From Sphingobium sp. KCTC 72723 (lineage in GTDB: Bacteria; Pseudomonadota; Alphaproteobacteria; Sphingomonadales; Sphingomonadaceae): DNA of 64,000 nt. Below, one piece after another: positions 1 to 9,303 of this stretch (position 1 is the stretch's first letter; every line of letters begins with the position of its first letter). Under the pieces are notes generated by a model. That model had not been told where the DNA came from. It saw only the letters and a list, made by a program, of their open reading frames with translations, and made no database searches. The stretch is taken from the NCBI RefSeq assembly GCF_014280435.1, contig NZ_CP060388.1:2927501-2991500 (forward strand), given 5' to 3'. A program made the translations under genes and the position numbers.

Positions 1-2
1 TG

Positions 3-377
3 GACGAAGCGATCCGCTGGACCAGCCCGGTCAAGCATTTCATGCGCAATGCCACGGCCGACACGCAGGTGCGCGGCATGGACATTCGCGCGATGGAACG
101 GCTGATGATCTGTTATCCGTCGGGCAACCGCGACGAGGCGGTCTTTGCCGATGCCGACCGTTTCGACATCACCCGGTCGCCCAACCCACACATCGCCTTT
201 GGCTTTGGCCCGCATATGTGCCTGGGGCAACATCTGGCCAAGCTGGAGATGCGGATCCTGTTTGAGGAACTGCTGCCGCATCTCAAGTCGGTCGAGATGG
301 CGGGTGTTCCGCGCATGGTCGAAACCAATTTCGTGGGCGGTTACAAGGCACTGCCGATCCGCTTCACCAAAAACTGA
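3..377 (+). CDS. Cytochrome P450, C-terminal part (5' end outside window)
   Basis: Only the last 124 codons are present; the frame is open to the window edge. The first residues contain the K-helix ExxR (EAIR). The heme-binding loop FGFGPHMCLG follows, with the Cys that ligates the heme iron, and then the L-helix. These are hallmarks of a soluble bacterial class I P450 monooxygenase, which would need a ferredoxin and ferredoxin reductase; neither is visible here. A hairpin terminator directly follows, so the P450 is probably the last gene of its own transcript, although the aldehyde dehydrogenase behind it could belong to the same catabolic programme. Substrate cannot be judged from this fragment. 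Confidence 0.95.
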   Translation, partial: DEAIRWTSPVKHFMRNATADTQVRGMDIRAMERLMICYPSGNRDEAVFADADRFDITRSPNPHIAFGFGPHMCLGQHLAKLEMRILFEELLPHLKSVEMAGVPRMVETNFVGGYKALPIRFTKN

Positions 378-392
378 ACCCTCTCCCCCTGG

Positions 393-428
393 GCCGCGCC
401 TTTAAAGGCGGGCGCGGCTTTTTCTTTT
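393..428 (+). terminator. Rho-independent terminator after the P450
   Basis: An 8-bp GC stem (GCCGCGCC at 393-400 with GGCGCGGC at 411-418) and a 10-nt loop are followed by a T-rich run interrupted once by C (419-428). It lies between the P450 stop and the next start, so it should separate the two transcripts. Confidence 0.8.
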
Positions 429-448
429 TACGCCCGGAGATTGTTTCC

Positions 449-1957
449 ATGAACGCACCGACCACCATCGCCGCCGGACTGCATGGCGAAACGGGGCATG
501 AAGTTCGCCTGCCGCCGCAGAAGATGCTGATTGGCGGAGCGTGGGAGGATGCCGGGGACGGTCGCACCATCGCGGTGGAGGATCCCGCGACCGGACGGAT
601 ATTCGCCAGCGTTCCGGCGGGAACGGCCGCCGATGTCGATCGCGCCGTGACCAGCGCGCGCGCTGCCTTCGAATCTACGACATGGAGCCGGATGCGTCCG
701 CTCGATCGTGGCAGGATCATTGAGGCGATCGCGCGCAAGATCGAGGATAATGCCCAGGAACTGGCGCTGCTGGAAAGCTATGACAATGGCAAGGCGGTAC
801 ATCATGCCCTGGCCGTGGACGTGCCCGCCGCCGTCGACATTTTTCGCTACATGGCGGGCTGGGCGTCGAAAATCTATGGTCAGGTGAACCCCATTTCGGG
901 CGATGGCCGCCAATATCACAGCTATTCGGTGCGCGAACCGATCGGCGTGGTGGGACAGATCGTACCGTGGAACTATCCGCTGGCCATGGCCGCGTGGAAG
1001 ATTGCGTCGGCGCTGGCGGCGGGTTGCACCATTGTGTTGAAGCCGTCCGAAGTCACCCCGTTGACCGCGCTGCGCCTCGCTGAACTGGCGCTGGAGGCGG
1101 GGCTACCCGAAGGCGTGCTGAACATCGTCACCGGCTATGGTCATGAGGCGGGACAGGCGCTGGTCGAACATCCCGGCATCGACAAGATCGCCTTCACCGG
1201 GTCGACCCGCGTGGGCAAGCAGATCGTCCAGACCTGCGCGAAGGATCTCAAGCGGGTTACGCTCGAACTGGGCGGTAAGTCGCCCTCGCTGATCTTTGCC
1301 GACGCGGACCTCGACAAGGCGGCGATCGGCGCGGCGCTCGCCATCTTCTTCAACAGCGGGCAGGTCTGCCTTGCTGCCTCGCGACTCTATGTCGAACGGT
1401 CGGTGTTCGACAAGGTGGTCGATGGCGTGGCGCAGGTCGCAAAGACCTTCAAACTGGGCCATGGGCGTGATCCCGACACGATGCTGGGGCCGCTGGTGTC
1501 GAAGATGCAGCAGGGCCGGGTGCTGGACTATATCGAACAGGGCAAGGCAAGCGGCGCGGAACTGGTGACGGGCGGCGGCACGGGCGATCGGGACGGCTAT
1601 TTCGTCGAGCCGACCATCTTTGCCAATCCCGATGCAAATGCCAGCATCGTGCGGGAGGAGATTTTCGGCCCGGTGCTGGTCGCGACGCCGTTCGACGATG
1701 TGAATGATGTGGTCCGGCAAGCCAACGACACCCGCTATGGCCTCGCGGCGAATATCTGGACCCGCGACCTGTCGCGCGCGCATCTGACCGCACGCAAATT
1801 GCAGGCCGGAACGGTGTGGATCAATACTCACGGCATGAACGATCCCTCTGCACCCTTTGGCGGGGTCAAGGAATCGGGCTGGGGTCGCGAAGTCGGTGAA
1901 GAAGGCGTCCTGCATTACACGGAAACCAAGACGGTTACCGCGCTGCTGGAGGAGTGA
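449..1957 (+). CDS. NAD(P)-dependent aldehyde dehydrogenase
   Basis: A 502-aa member of the ALDH superfamily, normal in length. It shows the LELGGKSP motif with the general-base Glu (E273), the NSGQVCLAA motif with the catalytic Cys (C307), the 34-residue spacing usual between them, and the C-terminal EEIFGPVL motif. It oxidises an aldehyde to the carboxylic acid with NAD(P)+ in the cytoplasm. It is close in type to betaine-aldehyde or phenylacetaldehyde dehydrogenases, but the substrate cannot be fixed. The neighbouring P450 and downstream alcohol dehydrogenase make oxidation of an alcohol-derived aldehyde in one catabolic route plausible; that is inference. Confidence 0.95.
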   Translation: MNAPTTIAAGLHGETGHEVRLPPQKMLIGGAWEDAGDGRTIAVEDPATGRIFASVPAGTAADVDRAVTSARAAFESTTWSRMRPLDRGRIIEAIARKIEDNAQELALLESYDNGKAVHHALAVDVPAAVDIFRYMAGWASKIYGQVNPISGDGRQYHSYSVREPIGVVGQIVPWNYPLAMAAWKIASALAAGCTIVLKPSEVTPLTALRLAELALEAGLPEGVLNIVTGYGHEAGQALVEHPGIDKIAFTGSTRVGKQIVQTCAKDLKRVTLELGGKSPSLIFADADLDKAAIGAALAIFFNSGQVCLAASRLYVERSVFDKVVDGVAQVAKTFKLGHGRDPDTMLGPLVSKMQQGRVLDYIEQGKASGAELVTGGGTGDRDGYFVEPTIFANPDANASIVREEIFGPVLVATPFDDVNDVVRQANDTRYGLAANIWTRDLSRAHLTARKLQAGTVWINTHGMNDPSAPFGGVKESGWGREVGEEGVLHYTETKTVTALLEE

Positions 1958-2020
1958 GCGCCGCACACCCGTGAACGAAGAAAAGCAAATAATAATTAAA
2001 TCAAACAAATAGGGGATGTT

Positions 2021-4456
2021 ATGAAGAACAGTATCGGATTTTTTTTGTGTTCTACAAGCATTGGCTGTCTCGCCATAGCGCTACCTGCAAGCGCGCAACA
2101 ATCGCCGTCAACAACGGGATCTGCGGCCCAGACAGCCGATATTGTGGTGACCGCGAACAAGCGCGAGCAAAATCTCAATGATGTCGGGCTGTCAATAACG
2201 GCGATATCGGGCGACGCGCTTGCACAGCGCAAGGTTTCATCGCTTGAAGATATTGCGTCTATCATACCCGGCCTGTCCTACTCGGCCAGCACGACCAATA
2301 CGCCCATTTATACGTTGCGCGGCGTGGGCTTTAACGAAAGCTCGCTGGGCGTTTATCCTGCGGTCAGTGTCTATATCGATCAGGCACCCTTGCCTTTCCC
2401 GGTATTGGCCAGTCATTCGGCCTATGATCTTGAACGCATCGAGGTGCTGAAAGGGCCGCAAGGTACGCTTTTCGGGCAGAATTCCACAGGCGGTGCGATC
2501 AACTATATCGCCGCAAAGCCCACCAGCAGTTTTGAAGCCGGCGGCGATATCAGCTATGGCCGCTTCAATGCGATAGAAGGCAATGCGTTCATCAGCGGTC
2601 CGTTGGCCACCAACGTCCGCGCGCGGCTCGCCGTCACCGGGGCGAATTCGGATGGGTGGCAGTATAGCGTTACCCGGCCAAGTGATCGCAATGGCGCGAC
2701 CAGCTATGTCGCCGGGCGGCTGCTCATCGATGCGGACCTTTCCGAGGGGGTGAAGCTGTCATTCAACATCAACGGTTGGGTCGACAAATCGGAACCGCAG
2801 GCGCAACAACTCATCGGTATCCGCACCGGGGGGCCGCAGGGCGCTACCGCCGTCAAACTTGCGGCGACATCGGTATTCGCGCCCGACAAGGCCCGCGCCG
2901 CGGACTGGAGCAGCTTTCTTACCGATCCGGCGACCGGCGTTCAAAATCCCGATGGCACTTTCGTGCCGGGCACGGCAAAATCGACCGACTTCACGCCAAG
3001 AGCGGATCGCAAATTCTATCAGCTTGCGATGCGCGCTGATGTCGAACTGGGCGCGGACATCACGTTGACGTCGCTCACATCCTATTCCGATTATGACCAG
3101 ACCCAAACAACAGACGGCGACGGCAACGCTGCCGTTACCTTCGATCTTCAGAAGAATGATGGGTATATTCGGTCTTTTAGTCAGGAATTCCGGCTGGCTA
3201 ACGACCCGCGCGGTGCGTTCCGTTGGGTACTGGGTGCGAACTATGAGGACAGCACGACGTTTGAGGACCAATTGCTGCGATATTTCGATAACTCAAATTA
3301 CAATCCAGCGACTGCCTATATCAATGGGAGCGAGGTCAACAATAAGCAGAAGATCAGAAACTATGCCATATTTGCCAGCGGTGAATATGATATTGCGGAG
3401 AAGCTGACCCTGAAGTTGGCAACGCGCTACACAAATTCTCGTATCGCAGATGAAAATTGCGGGTTCACGATTCCCGGTGGAAATGTTGACAAGCTATTTG
3501 GAACACCGACGCCAACGGCCTGCTACACGTTCGATGCTGCTTTTCGAAATGGCCCACCCATCCTGCAAACGCTAAAGGAAGATAATGTGTCTTGGCGGGC
3601 AGGCATCGACTACAAGATGACCGACAGCAGTTTGCTCTATGCGAACGTGTCTCGCGGGTACAAGGCAGGCAGCTTCCCAAGCCTTGCAGCCGCTACTTCC
3701 AAAGCATTGAAACCGGTCACCCAGGAATCGGTCACGGCCTATGAAGCGGGTATCAAGACGGAATTTCTCGACCGTGTCATCGGTTTGAATGCTGCGGCAT
3801 TCTACTATGATTATCGCGACAAGCAGATCCGAGGGAAAATCATCGACAACCCCAATATTTTCGGTGCGCTCGACACGTTGGCCAATATTCCCAAATCGAC
3901 AATCTATGGCTTTGAAGCGGACTTGACGATCCGCCCGACCCGTGGGCTTACGATCAACGGCGCGCTGACATATCTGAAGTCAGAAATTAAAACCGGTCCT
4001 GTTTCACCGTATAATTTCGATGTTTTCGGCCGAACCGACTCCTTTGTCGGCGATGATCTGCCTTTTACGCCGAAATGGTCGGGCGTCATCAATGCCGATT
4101 ACCGGCACGACGTGGCCAACGGCGGTTCGGCCTTTGTCGGGGTCACGGCCAATATCCGGTCAGCCAGCGATGCCGTGCCGGGCGGCAGCCGCATAGAGTT
4201 CCCAAGCCGCGCGGCAGAACCCAATTCCGCGTTGCGGGCAGGTATCGTCCACCCGTTCCAGAATAACAGCTATGCCACGGTCGATGCACGCATAGGCTAT
4301 GAAGGCCCCAACGGCTCGTGGCGCATCATGCTCTGGGGCAAGAACGTCTTTAACGAATATTACTGGACAAATGTAATTGCGTCGGCGGATTCTGCCGCCC
4401 GCTTTGCCGGTCGCCCTGCAACCTACGGCCTGACAGTCGGATTCAACTTCAAATAA
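2021..4456 (+). CDS. TonB-dependent outer-membrane receptor (TBDR 1)
   Basis: An 811-aa receptor preceded by AGGGGA. A Sec signal peptide ends near residue 25 (ASA-QQ). The plug domain starts at about residue 38 (ADIVVTANKRE), contains TLRGVGF and the VLKGPQGTLFGQNSTGGAINY signature, and is followed by a 22-strand-type barrel to the C-terminus. This is the subtype abundant in sphingomonads, used for hydrophobic or aromatic substrates as well as siderophores. It follows an aldehyde dehydrogenase by 64 nt and ends in a strong terminator, so it probably imports the substrate handled by the surrounding catabolic genes. The ligand is unknown. Confidence 0.93.
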   Translation: MKNSIGFFLCSTSIGCLAIALPASAQQSPSTTGSAAQTADIVVTANKREQNLNDVGLSITAISGDALAQRKVSSLEDIASIIPGLSYSASTTNTPIYTLRGVGFNESSLGVYPAVSVYIDQAPLPFPVLASHSAYDLERIEVLKGPQGTLFGQNSTGGAINYIAAKPTSSFEAGGDISYGRFNAIEGNAFISGPLATNVRARLAVTGANSDGWQYSVTRPSDRNGATSYVAGRLLIDADLSEGVKLSFNINGWVDKSEPQAQQLIGIRTGGPQGATAVKLAATSVFAPDKARAADWSSFLTDPATGVQNPDGTFVPGTAKSTDFTPRADRKFYQLAMRADVELGADITLTSLTSYSDYDQTQTTDGDGNAAVTFDLQKNDGYIRSFSQEFRLANDPRGAFRWVLGANYEDSTTFEDQLLRYFDNSNYNPATAYINGSEVNNKQKIRNYAIFASGEYDIAEKLTLKLATRYTNSRIADENCGFTIPGGNVDKLFGTPTPTACYTFDAAFRNGPPILQTLKEDNVSWRAGIDYKMTDSSLLYANVSRGYKAGSFPSLAAATSKALKPVTQESVTAYEAGIKTEFLDRVIGLNAAAFYYDYRDKQIRGKIIDNPNIFGALDTLANIPKSTIYGFEADLTIRPTRGLTINGALTYLKSEIKTGPVSPYNFDVFGRTDSFVGDDLPFTPKWSGVINADYRHDVANGGSAFVGVTANIRSASDAVPGGSRIEFPSRAAEPNSALRAGIVHPFQNNSYATVDARIGYEGPNGSWRIMLWGKNVFNEYYWTNVIASADSAARFAGRPATYGLTVGFNFK

Positions 4457-4461
4457 TTGCC

Positions 4462-4497
4462 GACGCGGCCGCCTGTCCGGCGGCCGCGTCCTTTTTC
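4462..4497 (+). terminator. Strong Rho-independent terminator after TBDR 1
   Basis: A perfect 12-bp stem (4462-4473 with 4479-4490), a TGTCC loop and then CTTTTTCT. It separates the receptor from the duplicated cassette that begins 20 bases later. Confidence 0.9.
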
Positions 4498-4516
4498 TGC
4501 CGTGCATTGAGGTAAG

Positions 4517-5446
4517 ATGATGGAACTCACCACCGCCACCATGACCGCAAATTGCGAGCGCTATATTCCCAATCCGGCGATCCCGAAATGGAACCAGAGC
4601 TATTACTTCAATTTCTATGACCGCAAGGCAAAGTTAGGTGGGTTCATCCGTGTCGGCATCATGGAAAATCTGGGCGAAACCAATGGTTTTGCTATTTTCT
4701 TCAAGGATGGAAAGCCGCTATTCACGCGGGTGAATATGCAGTTGCCCTACACGTCCGACCGGCTCGACCCCGGCCTGGAGGTCGCAGGCGTGCGGATGGA
4801 GGCGACACAATCGCTCCAGACCTGCCGCATCCGTATCGACCTGGAAGATTTCGGCGCGGACCTGATATGGGATCTGCGCTTCCCGATGGGCGACAGCATC
4901 GTCCCCAGCACGGAAGGCGACGACGCTATCGCGCGCGAACTGGCCTATATCCATCTGGAAGGCACCTGCAATGTCACCGGCACGGTGCGTCTGCGCAGCG
5001 GGGAAGTCATCACGATCGACGATAGCGGTTTCCGCGACATAAGCTGCGGGCCGCGCAACTGGGCCGGGGTGCAGCATTACCGCCTTGCCTGGCCGATCTT
5101 CGACAATGGCATGGCCTGCGTCGCGGTCCATGCGATCACCGAACATGGACATAGCTATCAAAAAATCCTGCACGACGGAAAGCGCTGGCACAATATCGGC
5201 CGGGTCGAAGAGACGATCGAATTTGAAGACGACGATATGGGCTTTCGCCATGTCCATTGGAAGGTGTGGGATGAGGACAAAAAGCTGTGGGAATTTACCG
5301 GCACGCCGCTGTTTCGCTGGCAATTCCCGTTCGACACGTTCGTGATGGTCGAACAGATGATGGAATATCGGCTGGCCGACGGGACGATCGGCTATGGCAT
5401 GGGCGAGGGCGGGTTTCGCTTTCCCTGGGAAGGGAATGGCAACTGA
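4517..5446 (+). CDS. Cassette protein A: 309-aa protein of uncharacterised family (copy 1)
   Basis: A soluble protein with no signal peptide or membrane segment, rich in aromatic residues and predicted beta structure. It is paralogous to the 309-aa product at 7184-8113. The family's conserved segment RDHSWGPR (seen intact in copy 2) appears here as RDISCGPRNW near residue 175. The architecture recalls lipocalin-like CrtC/AttH-type proteins, and may correspond to the Pfam DUF7064/DUF7065 families (from memory, not checked). Function is unknown. Its stop overlaps the start of the phosphotransferase gene (ATGA), so the two are translationally coupled. ATG 4520 is an equally possible start behind GAGGTAAG. 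Confidence 0.85.
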   Translation: MMELTTATMTANCERYIPNPAIPKWNQSYYFNFYDRKAKLGGFIRVGIMENLGETNGFAIFFKDGKPLFTRVNMQLPYTSDRLDPGLEVAGVRMEATQSLQTCRIRIDLEDFGADLIWDLRFPMGDSIVPSTEGDDAIARELAYIHLEGTCNVTGTVRLRSGEVITIDDSGFRDISCGPRNWAGVQHYRLAWPIFDNGMACVAVHAITEHGHSYQKILHDGKRWHNIGRVEETIEFEDDDMGFRHVHWKVWDEDKKLWEFTGTPLFRWQFPFDTFVMVEQMMEYRLADGTIGYGMGEGGFRFPWEGNGN

Positions 5447-6627
5447 TGTCCGACACGCTTGACGCCCCGTCGATAGATAGCGTCGACATCTGGGACCGCG
5501 ATGACATGGAGCCGCGTATTCGGGACATTCTCGACCGGACCGTGCGCGACCGTATAAACGGTCCCTATGCGGCGAAAACCGAAGCGCAGGTCGTCGCGAT
5601 GCTGGAAAACTACTTCGCGGTCACTGAGGGGCTGGAGGATATCGCCATATCCGACGTTGCGCGCATGGCGGGCGGCGCGTCGAAGGAGCAGTTCGCGTTC
5701 ATCATACGGCACAGGGGCGATGCAACGGGCGAGAAGCTGGTGCTGCGGATGGACCCGCTGGAGGCGATCGCCCAGACCTGTCGCGGACGCGAGGCGCAGG
5801 TACATGTGGCGTTTGCCGACATATTGCCGGTAGCGTCGGTGCGCAGCGTCGATGCCAACGGCGATATACTCGGTCAGCCAGCGATCATTCTGGGTTTCGT
5901 CAACGGCGTGACCGAACCGACCCAGGGCACCGGACACGGCGTTTCGGGCATCGGCACGCGCTATGATGAATGGGCGGCGAAGTTGACGCCGCAATTTATC
6001 GACGCGCTGGCACAGGTCCACAGGTTCGATTGGCGCGCCGCCGATCTAGCCGATTTCGCGGCGCCTGAACCGGGCACGCGACAGGCGGCGATTTGGCAGG
6101 TGAACTGGTGGTCGCAGGTATGGTGGGACGGGGTGGTGCAGCCGGTCGCCATGGTCACCTATGCCGAACGCTGGCTGCGCGAAAATGCACCGATCTGCGA
6201 TCAGCCGGTAATGTGCCACAGCGACCTGCGGCTGGGCAATTTCATGTTCGAGGAGCCAAGCGGCAAATTTACCGCCGTGCTGGACTGGGAACTGGCGCAT
6301 ATCGGTGATTTTCACGAAGATATTGCCTGGGCCATCCAGCGCCTGTTTGGCACATGGACCGACGATGGCATTTTTCTGGTGTGCGGGCTGATCGCGCGGG
6401 ATGAATTTCTGCGTGCCTATGAAATCGCGTCGGGCAACCGGATCGACCCGGTCAAGCTGCGCTATTATGAAGTGCTGAACGCCTATAAATGCGCGGTGAT
6501 TGACTTGGGTCAAGCGATGCGGGCGGCCACCGAAAGCAATAATCACCAGGACATCATCCTGACATGGTTGGGTTCGGCAGGGGCCGTCTTCCTGGAACAA
6601 CTCGTCACGCTCATTCGGGAGGCCTGA
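5446..6627 (+). CDS. Cassette protein B: APH-family phosphotransferase (copy 1)
   Basis: A 393-aa kinase-fold protein of the aminoglycoside phosphotransferase/ACAD10-11 N-domain type. The catalytic loop is H258-S-D260-LRLGN265 and the metal-binding DxE is at D280-W-E282. The conserved C-terminal part (NAYKCAVIDLGQAMRA) is nearly identical to copy 2. Related enzymes phosphorylate hydroxyl groups of small molecules, for example LvaA on 4-hydroxyvaleryl-CoA and ACAD10/11 on 4-hydroxyacyl-CoA. Antibiotic resistance is unlikely given the context. The start is fixed by the ATGA overlap with gene A; an open frame upstream of it (from 5287) is only a shadow of gene A. Gene C follows after 3 nt. Confidence 0.9.
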   Translation: MSDTLDAPSIDSVDIWDRDDMEPRIRDILDRTVRDRINGPYAAKTEAQVVAMLENYFAVTEGLEDIAISDVARMAGGASKEQFAFIIRHRGDATGEKLVLRMDPLEAIAQTCRGREAQVHVAFADILPVASVRSVDANGDILGQPAIILGFVNGVTEPTQGTGHGVSGIGTRYDEWAAKLTPQFIDALAQVHRFDWRAADLADFAAPEPGTRQAAIWQVNWWSQVWWDGVVQPVAMVTYAERWLRENAPICDQPVMCHSDLRLGNFMFEEPSGKFTAVLDWELAHIGDFHEDIAWAIQRLFGTWTDDGIFLVCGLIARDEFLRAYEIASGNRIDPVKLRYYEVLNAYKCAVIDLGQAMRAATESNNHQDIILTWLGSAGAVFLEQLVTLIREA

Positions 6628-6630
6628 TCC

Positions 6631-7143
6631 ATGCTGCCCAATATCGACCTGCGTATTGCCAATATGATGAAGGCGCTGGAACAGGTGATCCTGCCCGCCT
6701 TGCCGCGCGAACAACGGCTGGCACGCGATCAGGCTATGCTGGTCGTCGGCCAGTTGCACATGATGAGCCAGCAATGGAAATCGGCGTTGCGTTACGAAGC
6801 GCTGTCGCTGGACGAACTGATCGCGCTGGCCCGCGCATTGGCCAGCGATGCGCCCGCGTCGATCGGCGCACCGCTGGAAACCGCGCTGGCCGTGGCGCAG
6901 GCGTGTGACCGCACCAGCATCGCTGCGCTCGAGCAGGCCAGCGTCGCCTTGGGCCATGCCGTGGATGCGGTCATATTGGGTGGGACGGAGCATCTGCCCC
7001 TTTCACCCGCCGCGACCGACGCGGTGCTGGATTATGCGTTGCGTCACGCCCGGCGCGAACGGACCTGGTTCAAGGCGAACCAGATGGACCCCGACCAGGG
7101 CGACCTGCCCGACATAGAGGCGATGCTGACCACTGCCCACTGA
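6631..7143 (+). CDS. Cassette protein C: 170-aa alpha-helical protein, unknown function (copy 1)
   Basis: I do not recognise a family. The protein is Leu/Ala-rich and probably all helical, without signal peptide or membrane segment. It begins MLPNIDLRIANMMKALEQVI and closely matches the start of the 168-aa product at 9304-9810. A good ribosome site (CGGGAGG at 6616-6622) precedes ATG 6631, three bases after the kinase stop. Always following the phosphotransferase in both copies, it may be a partner or regulator of that enzyme, or a second domain that is separately encoded. That role is inference. Confidence 0.8.
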   Translation: MLPNIDLRIANMMKALEQVILPALPREQRLARDQAMLVVGQLHMMSQQWKSALRYEALSLDELIALARALASDAPASIGAPLETALAVAQACDRTSIAALEQASVALGHAVDAVILGGTEHLPLSPAATDAVLDYALRHARRERTWFKANQMDPDQGDLPDIEAMLTTAH

Positions 7144-7183
7144 CGATAGCGATAATGACAGGCCATGGAGGGAGTTGCTTGCG

Positions 7184-8113
7184 ATGCCAGATATAACCCA
7201 GGGTTTTACGGACTTCCCCGTCAAGAATGCCTATCGGCACAAGCTGGCCGAAGACGGCCGGGAATCGGCCACGCACCAGTTTGTGCTGCCCCAATATGGC
7301 ATCGCCGGTTTCTATTATCCCACGGTGCGCGCCAACGGCCATGCCAAGGGGCGGCTGCACCTTTTCGGACCCGGCCTGCCCGCGCCGATTGAGGAGGAAG
7401 TCGAGCAGATGGTGTCCGACGACATGGATTTCGACGACTGGCGTTTTGGCCCGTTGCTGATGGCCGTGCGCGAACCGTTCAAGACGATCGACCTGGGCTG
7501 GGTCAGCGACCGCATCCAGTTCGAAGGGCAGTGGACCGCGATGCACCCGCCCTATGCCTTCAGTTCCCATCCCAAAGGCAATCCGCCTTATTATGGCGAT
7601 GATCGCACAGAGCAGCATGGCATCATCAGGGGCAATCTGCGCGTCGATGGGCGTGACTATCCGCTCAAGGATTTCATGATCCGCGACCATAGCTGGGGAC
7701 CGCGCGTATGGGGTTTGAACCAGCATTATAAATGGTTCCACGCAACCACGGCGACCGTGTCGGTGCATTTTTTCGAAATGATGTCGTTCGGCAAGGTCGA
7801 AACGCGCGGATATCTTTTCAAGGACGGTGTCATGCGGCACGTCGAGGGCATCGACTATGCAATCGATTATGATGATGACATGATGCACGATCGTTTTCGG
7901 GTGACCGTGACCGACACCGACGGACGTTCGGTATTTGTCGATTGCCAGTCATTCGCCAAATATCAGCTGGACCTCGACCCGGTGGTGCTGCTGAACGAAT
8001 CCGTGGTGACCGCGACGATCGATGGCGAAAAAGGCACCGGCTGGTGCGAATTCTGCTGGAACCGCGACTATCTGAAATTCGCCAAACCCTATGTCGAGCG
8101 TTTCGCCTGGTGA
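7184..8113 (+). CDS. Cassette protein A': 309-aa RDHSWGPR-type protein (copy 2)
   Basis: Same length as copy 1 and the same place in its cassette. It carries the full family motif RDHSWGPRVWG at about residues 166-176, followed by QHYKWFH; the clustered His, Asp, Arg and Trp suggest a ligand or metal site. No export signal. The start at ATG 7184 is chosen because GGAGGGA (7167-7173) sits about 10 nt upstream; TTG 7175 would leave almost no spacing. Its stop overlaps the first possible kinase start (ATGA at 8113). Function is unknown; a binding protein or isomerase-like role on the hydrophobic substrate is possible. Confidence 0.85.
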   Translation: MPDITQGFTDFPVKNAYRHKLAEDGRESATHQFVLPQYGIAGFYYPTVRANGHAKGRLHLFGPGLPAPIEEEVEQMVSDDMDFDDWRFGPLLMAVREPFKTIDLGWVSDRIQFEGQWTAMHPPYAFSSHPKGNPPYYGDDRTEQHGIIRGNLRVDGRDYPLKDFMIRDHSWGPRVWGLNQHYKWFHATTATVSVHFFEMMSFGKVETRGYLFKDGVMRHVEGIDYAIDYDDDMMHDRFRVTVTDTDGRSVFVDCQSFAKYQLDLDPVVLLNESVVTATIDGEKGTGWCEFCWNRDYLKFAKPYVERFAW

Positions 8114-8127
8114 TGGAGGAGGCCGCC

Positions 8128-9300
8128 ATGGAAACCCGGCGCGTTCGCGACAGCGACGTGGACATATGGGATCGCTCCGAAATGGAGTCGCGCATCCGGC
8201 ACATATTGGAACGCACCGTCCGCTTGCGCTCTACCGGTCCCTATCGCCCCAAGTCCGATGCGCAGGTCACCGCGATGCTCACCGGCTTCTTTGCGGCCAA
8301 GGGGTTGGAGGAGATCGCGATCAGCGATGTCGAACGCATGTCGGGCGGCGCGTCCAAGGAACAGTTCGCCTTCACCCTGCACCACAGGGCCAGCGTGCAT
8401 CCTGAACGGCTGGTGCTGCGCATGGACCCGCTGGAGGCGATCGCCCAGACCTGCCGGGGGCGGGAGGGTGAGATCCAGCGGATCATGGGCCATCATATGC
8501 CGGTTGCGCTGGTGCGCTGGTTCGACGCCGATGGCGATTTGCTGGGGCAGCCCGCCGTCATTCTGGAATTTGTGCGCGGCGTGACTCAGCCCAGCGAAGG
8601 CGGCGCGGCGGGCGTGTCGGGTATGGGCGGGCGTCTGGGCAGTTTGATCGACCGGCTGGCACCGCAATATATCGACGCGCTGGCAAAGACGCATCGGTTC
8701 GACTGGTCGCGCGCGCATCTGCGCTATTTCGATGCACCCCGCGCCAACAGTAACCAGGCGGCGATCTGGCAGGTCAACTGGTGGTCGCAGGTCTGGTGGG
8801 ACTGCTTGGTCGAGCCGGTGCCGGTGGTGACGCTGGCCGAACGCTGGCTGCGCGAACATGCGCCGGTGTGCGACGCGGCGATGCTGGTCCATGGCGATTT
8901 GCGCATGGGCAATTTCATGTTCGAGGAACACAGTGGCCAGTTCACCGCCGTGCTGGACTGGGAACTGGCCCATATCGGCGATTTCCACGAAGACATTGCC
9001 TGGACCATGCAGAAACTATTTGGCGCGTGGGGCGACGATGGTCGTTTTCTGGTCAGCGGCCTGCTGACCCGCGAAGATTTCATCAGCCGCTATCAAACGG
9101 CGTCGGGCAACCGGATCGATCCGGCCCGGCTCCATTATTATGAGGTGCTCAACGCCTATAAATGCGCGGTCATGGACCTGGGGCAGGCGATGCGCGCATC
9201 GGTCGCCAGCAATAATCATCAGGAGGTGGTGCTGACCTGGCTGGGATCTGCCGGGGCTGTATTCCTGAACGACATCATACAGTTGATACGGAGGACTTGA
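8128..9300 (+). CDS. Cassette protein B': APH-family phosphotransferase (copy 2)
   Basis: A paralogue of the kinase at 5446-6627 (390 aa from this start). It retains the Brenner motif HGDLRMGN and the DxE in VLDWELAHIGD, so it should be active. HGD here replaces HSD in copy 1. The start is ATG 8128 because GGAGGAGG (8115-8122) lies 5 nt upstream; ATG 8113, which overlaps the stop of gene A', is the alternative and would add five residues. Divergence is greatest at the N-terminus and in the substrate-side middle region, which suggests the two kinases act on different substrates or steps rather than being redundant. Confidence 0.9.
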   Translation: METRRVRDSDVDIWDRSEMESRIRHILERTVRLRSTGPYRPKSDAQVTAMLTGFFAAKGLEEIAISDVERMSGGASKEQFAFTLHHRASVHPERLVLRMDPLEAIAQTCRGREGEIQRIMGHHMPVALVRWFDADGDLLGQPAVILEFVRGVTQPSEGGAAGVSGMGGRLGSLIDRLAPQYIDALAKTHRFDWSRAHLRYFDAPRANSNQAAIWQVNWWSQVWWDCLVEPVPVVTLAERWLREHAPVCDAAMLVHGDLRMGNFMFEEHSGQFTAVLDWELAHIGDFHEDIAWTMQKLFGAWGDDGRFLVSGLLTREDFISRYQTASGNRIDPARLHYYEVLNAYKCAVMDLGQAMRASVASNNHQEVVLTWLGSAGAVFLNDIIQLIRRT

Positions 9301-9303
9301 GCG

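Noticed and set aside
5446..9300. Aminoglycoside resistance by the APH-fold proteins
   Set aside because: The kinase motifs are shared, but the conserved C-terminal region, the duplication and the catabolic neighbours fit small-molecule catabolism.
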